From RGIG6353 sp964650465 (GTDB lineage: Bacteria > Bacillota > Clostridia > Oscillospirales > SIG627), in assembly GCA_964650465.1 (NCBI GenBank), contig CAZYTA010000070.1, forward strand, positions 1 to 8,996: a DNA stretch of 8,996 bases, given 5' to 3'. A program made the position numbers and the translations under genes. Position 1 is the first letter of the stretch, and every line of letters starts with the position of its first letter. The notes beneath the pieces were generated by a model. It did no database searches. It was given only the letters and a program-made list of their open reading frames with translations, and had not been told where the DNA came from. This document shows positions 6,909 to 8,996 of the stretch, in pieces.

Positions 6909-8248
6909 TAACATCTACCTCCTTTTGCAATAGTAATATATTTATTGTTAATATCTCTGACAACACCGTCAATTGACGAGTGAATATTTACACCTAACTT
7001 TCCTTCTTCGGCGTTTGCAATAAGCTGCCCTGCAAGAACGGTATCTCCAACCTTAACGCAAGGTGTAGAAGGAACACCGATATGCTGAGAAAGCATTATC
7101 TTAACTGTTTCGGGTACAACTGCAACATCTGTGATAGGTGCAGAACCGTCATATTTTGCAAGGCCAAGTCGAGAAAGAAGTCTCGGTAACGGAACTCTTC
7201 TGTATGTTCTTGACTCCGGTACCGGATCCGGTTTAACGCCCTTGGGAGGAGATATTCCCGCCGCTCTCATCCCCTTCTTAAACTCATCTATCAGGAGTCT
7301 GGGAGACAGTCCCTGCTGGCATGAGTACATTTCGCAAAGAGCACAACCGCAACAGAACATTGCGTCAAGATACGGCTGTACCTTCACTGTGTCATTATTT
7401 GATACAACTCTCATAAATTCGTGAGGCTGAATCGGATGTCCAAGCAAAAATCTCGGGCAAAGGTCAGTACAGAATCTACACTGACAGCAGGAAGCCATCG
7501 TTCGTTTCAAATCAACAGCGGGTTTAACTTTCTTTCTCGTTACAACGTAATGATCCTGTGGCAATACAATAACTGCATTTGTTGTTTTTGTAACATAATC
7601 AGCATCACTGCCGAGTCGTCCCATCATAGGACCGCCCATAACGAAAGCGGGATCTTTTACAGTCACACCGCCGCTCAACTCAATGACTTCCGAAATCTTT
7701 GTTCCGATGGGAACCAAGAATGTCTGAGGAGTCTTAACTTCACCGGTAATAGTAACATACTTGTTTATAACCGGTGTATTGTTATTAACAGCATGGTAAA
7801 CATTGTACATTGTCTCAACATTAAAGACGGTAACACCAACAGACGACGGAATAGCTCCCGGAGGAACAACACGTTGAGTAGTTTCGTATATAAGTACTAC
7901 TTCATCACCTGCAGGATATATTTCATCAAGTTTCGATATGGATATATTTTCAAAAGAAGCAAGTTCGCTTTCGACAGCCGCAATAGCTTTTTTGTATGCT
8001 TTTTTCAAAGCAACAATAACCGACTTTGCTCCTATTGTTTTCGCAACTAAATCAAGTGCCCACATAATTTCATAGGCATTTTTTTCAAGCAGAGTTCTGT
8101 GAAGTCTGAGCAAGGGCTCACACTCCGCACAATTAAGAATTATAGTATCAACACTTTTATCAAGTTTTGCGTATGAAGGAAATCCGGCACCTCCGGCACC
8201 AACTACACCTGCATCTCGCAAAATTTTCTTCAATTCATCAAAATTCAT
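6908..8248 (-). CDS. pduS: PduS-like flavin/iron-sulfur electron-transfer protein (RnfC-like)
   Basis: A 446-residue RnfC/NuoF-related protein, close to the usual PduS length. Domains in order: an N-terminal nucleotide/FMN-binding region with GAGGAGFPSYAKL (17-29) and NCAECEPLL (39-47); an SLBB region at about 160-225; two [4Fe-4S] motifs, Cx2Cx2Cx3CP at 254-265 and Cx2Cx2Cx4C at 299-310; and a C-terminal barrel-sandwich segment (about 388-441) as in RnfC. Salmonella PduS is described as a cobalamin reductase that docks to PduT. No B12-dependent enzyme is seen here, so a general NADH-linked electron exit through the shell is equally possible; that is inference. The ATG overlaps the upstream eutN-like TGA (ATGA) and its own ribosome site is weak (GGGGGT about 9 nt away), pointing to coupled translation. 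The stop overlaps the next start. Confidence 0.93.
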   Translation of the reverse strand: MNFDELKKILRDAGVVGAGGAGFPSYAKLDKSVDTIILNCAECEPLLRLHRTLLEKNAYEIMWALDLVAKTIGAKSVIVALKKAYKKAIAAVESELASFENISISKLDEIYPAGDEVVLIYETTQRVVPPGAIPSSVGVTVFNVETMYNVYHAVNNNTPVINKYVTITGEVKTPQTFLVPIGTKISEVIELSGGVTVKDPAFVMGGPMMGRLGSDADYVTKTTNAVIVLPQDHYVVTRKKVKPAVDLKRTMASCCQCRFCTDLCPRFLLGHPIQPHEFMRVVSNNDTVKVQPYLDAMFCCGCALCEMYSCQQGLSPRLLIDEFKKGMRAAGISPPKGVKPDPVPESRTYRRVPLPRLLSRLGLAKYDGSAPITDVAVVPETVKIMLSQHIGVPSTPCVKVGDTVLAGQLIANAEEGKLGVNIHSSIDGVVRDINNKYITIAKGGRC

Positions 8249-8526
8249 TTCTTAGGTACCCCCGACAAACCAACACCGTCATCAACTATTCCAACTATCG
8301 CAGCATCAATAGGCGCTGTTTCCATACCGCAACCAATACGTGCGGCACTGCCAACGGCTACAAGAACAATCTCGCCGATACCTGCACCGATATTGTCAAC
8401 CGCAACAATTCTGTTTGTTGTGTCACCTATTACTTCAAGCGGTTCTACAAGCATAAATTTATTACCTACAAGATTTTCATTCTTGCGAGTTGATACAATG
8501 CTTCCGATTACTTTTCCGACGATCAT
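8245..8526 (-). CDS. BMC-P vertex shell protein (EutN/PduN/CcmL family)
   Basis: A 93-residue protein of the pentamer-forming family that caps the vertices of the polyhedral shell. The whole chain fits the family: MIVGKVIGSIVSTRKNENLVG at the start, KFMLVEPL (23-30), VAVDNIGAGIGEIVLVAVGSAAR (41-63) and a C-terminal AAIVGIVDD segment (75-83). The frame extends upstream to a TTG at 8544, but the ATG at 8524-8526 is preferred: AAAGGA lies about 9 nt before it and MIVGKV is the canonical family start. The final bases ATGA also form the start of the PduS-like gene. It is the only vertex gene visible; other loci often carry more, and more could lie beyond the right edge. It could be labelled eutN or pduN; I leave the symbol blank because the pathway is unknown. 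Confidence 0.94.
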   Translation of the reverse strand: MIVGKVIGSIVSTRKNENLVGNKFMLVEPLEVIGDTTNRIVAVDNIGAGIGEIVLVAVGSAARIGCGMETAPIDAAIVGIVDDGVGLSGVPKK

Positions 8527-8564
8527 TTGATAATTTCCTTTCAACTTAGGTTATTAGGGTTGGT

Positions 8565-8597
8565 TGTTCTCTTCCCGGATAAACCGGGAAGAGAACA
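8565..8597 (-). promoter_or_regulatory. Intercistronic stem-loop between BMC-H and BMC-P genes
   Basis: A perfect 14-bp stem (8565-8578 with 8584-8597) encloses a 5-nt loop. It lies 10 nt after the BMC-H stop and about 38 nt before the BMC-P start. In the direction of transcription it is followed by a C/A-rich run (AACCAACCC), not by U residues, so it is unlikely to be a full intrinsic terminator. It may protect or process the 3' end of the shell-gene message. Confidence 0.8.
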
Positions 8598-8607
8598 TAA
8601 AGTAATT

Positions 8608-8886
8608 TTACTTAATGATGGGGAGAATCTTCTCTACATCAGCGTGAGGTCTGGGGATTACGTGGATAGCAACTACTTCACCAAGCTTTGCTGCTGCTGC
8701 TCCGCCTGCCTCTGTTGCAGCATTAACTGCTCCAACGTCGCCTCTTACCATAACGGATACAAGTCCGCTACCGATCTTTTCGGTTCCGATAAGAGTTACA
8801 TTTGCTGCCTTTACCATTGCATCTGCTGCTTCAATTGCCGCAACAAGACCTCTGGTTTCTACCATTCCAAGTGCTTCAAGTGCCAT
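8608..8886 (-). CDS. BMC-H hexameric shell protein (PduA/PduJ type)
   Basis: A 92-residue single BMC-domain protein that forms the hexagonal tiles of the shell facets. It closely follows the PduA/PduJ pattern: ALGMVETRGLVAAIEAADAM (5-24), the pore loop EKIGSGL (36-42), VRGDVGAVNAATEAG (47-61) and HVIPRPHADVEKILP (75-89). The KIGSG pore is the small polar type that passes aldehydes and diols in PduA. I start at the ATG at 8884-8886 because AGGAGG lies 8 nt before it; an in-frame ATG at 8892 sits only 2 nt from that site. It follows another BMC-H gene on the right by 51 nt, and its last 55 coding bases match the end of that gene. A hairpin without a U-tract follows it. The high-Ala composition is normal for the family. 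Confidence 0.96.
   Translation of the reverse strand: MALEALGMVETRGLVAAIEAADAMVKAANVTLIGTEKIGSGLVSVMVRGDVGAVNAATEAGGAAAAKLGEVVAIHVIPRPHADVEKILPIIK
8612..8666. repeat. 55-bp direct repeat, copy 1 (within BMC-H gene)
   Basis: This stretch is identical to 8942-8996, 330 bp away. It forms the 3' ends of two tandem BMC-H genes. The repeat is cut by the window edge, so its full length is unknown. Confidence 0.97.
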
Positions 8887-8937
8887 GTTCATTTCCTCCT
8901 GAAATTTATTTTAATTTATTTTTTGTGTATTGCTGAC

Positions 8938-8996
8938 TTATTTAATGATGGGGAGAATCTTCTCTACATCAGCGTGAGGTCTGGGGATTACGTGGA
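8938..8996 (-). CDS. Second BMC-H shell protein, 3' end only
   Basis: Only the last 18 codons and a TAA at 8938-8940 lie in the window; the gene continues past the right edge. They encode HVIPRPHADVEKILPIIK, identical to the end of the neighbouring BMC-H protein. At DNA level 58 of 59 bases match 8608-8666; the single change (8941 versus 8611) is a synonymous AAA/AAG lysine codon. It is transcribed first and lies 51 nt before the start of the next BMC-H gene. A full BMC-H protein of about 92 residues is expected, but whether the rest is also identical cannot be seen. Confidence 0.88.
   Translation of the reverse strand, partial: HVIPRPHADVEKILPIIK
8942..8996. repeat. 55-bp direct repeat, copy 2 (window-edge BMC-H gene)
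   Basis: Identical to 8612-8666 up to the last base of the window. The flanking spacer sequences beyond the stop codons do not match, so the identity is limited to the gene bodies as far as seen. Confidence 0.97.

Noticed and set aside
7421..8050. 209-residue plus-strand open frame within the pduS-like gene
   Set aside because: Antisense shadow; composition rich in N, S, R and C with no domain, opposite a well-supported Fe-S protein.
8527..8544. TTG start adding six residues to the BMC-P protein
   Set aside because: The Shine-Dalgarno AAAGGA lies inside this extension and serves the ATG at 8526, which matches the family start MIVGKV.
8565..8597. Hairpin as a rho-independent terminator splitting the BMC operon
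   Set aside because: No U-tract follows in the transcribed direction, and tightly packed, overlapping genes continue downstream; kept as a stability or processing element instead.

Overview
The window looks like chromosomal DNA from a low-to-moderate-GC Firmicute, most likely an anaerobic gut-type clostridium. The AGGAGG-type ribosome sites, the sigma-A-like promoters and the protein flavour fit this, but the taxon is inferred and not proven.

There are three blocks. (1) Positions 1-900, minus strand: the N-terminal 300 codons of a secreted protein. It has a signal peptide, a CBM9-like (DOMON-type) carbohydrate-binding domain, and then a K/E/P-rich low-complexity tail built on a 12-nt tandem repeat that runs off the left edge. 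(2) Positions 1235-3391, plus strand: a two-gene Leloir operon, galT-galK, driven by a near-consensus promoter at 1148-1176. It is divergent from the secreted-protein gene. A perfect hairpin at 3405-3443 ends it and separates it from the convergent block 3. (3) Positions 3443-8996, minus strand, read right to left: the distal part of a bacterial microcompartment (BMC) operon. The order of transcription is BMC-H shell gene (partial, off the right edge), a second BMC-H, BMC-P vertex (EutN/PduN type), PduS-like flavin/Fe-S protein, PduT-like Fe-S BMC-T shell protein, a DeoR-family regulator, a CoA-acylating aldehyde dehydrogenase (EutE/PduP type) and a PduL phosphotransacylase.

Block 3 encodes the shared core of an aldehyde-oxidising metabolosome. 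An aldehyde made by a signature enzyme enters or is formed in the lumen. The dehydrogenase turns it into acyl-CoA plus NADH, and PduL turns acyl-CoA into acyl-phosphate while recycling CoA. PduS and PduT could pass electrons through the shell. No diol dehydratase, glycyl-radical enzyme, ethanolamine lyase, aldolase or alcohol dehydrogenase is visible, so the substrate cannot be fixed from this window. The DeoR regulator, a family that often senses sugar phosphates, hints at a sugar-derived aldehyde.

The points most worth a second look are: the extra cysteine in the second pore loop of the PduT-like protein; the nearly identical 3' ends of two tandem BMC-H genes; an intercistronic hairpin without a U-tract just after the BMC-H gene; matching encapsulation-peptide-like helices on the two core enzymes; and the in-operon DeoR regulator.
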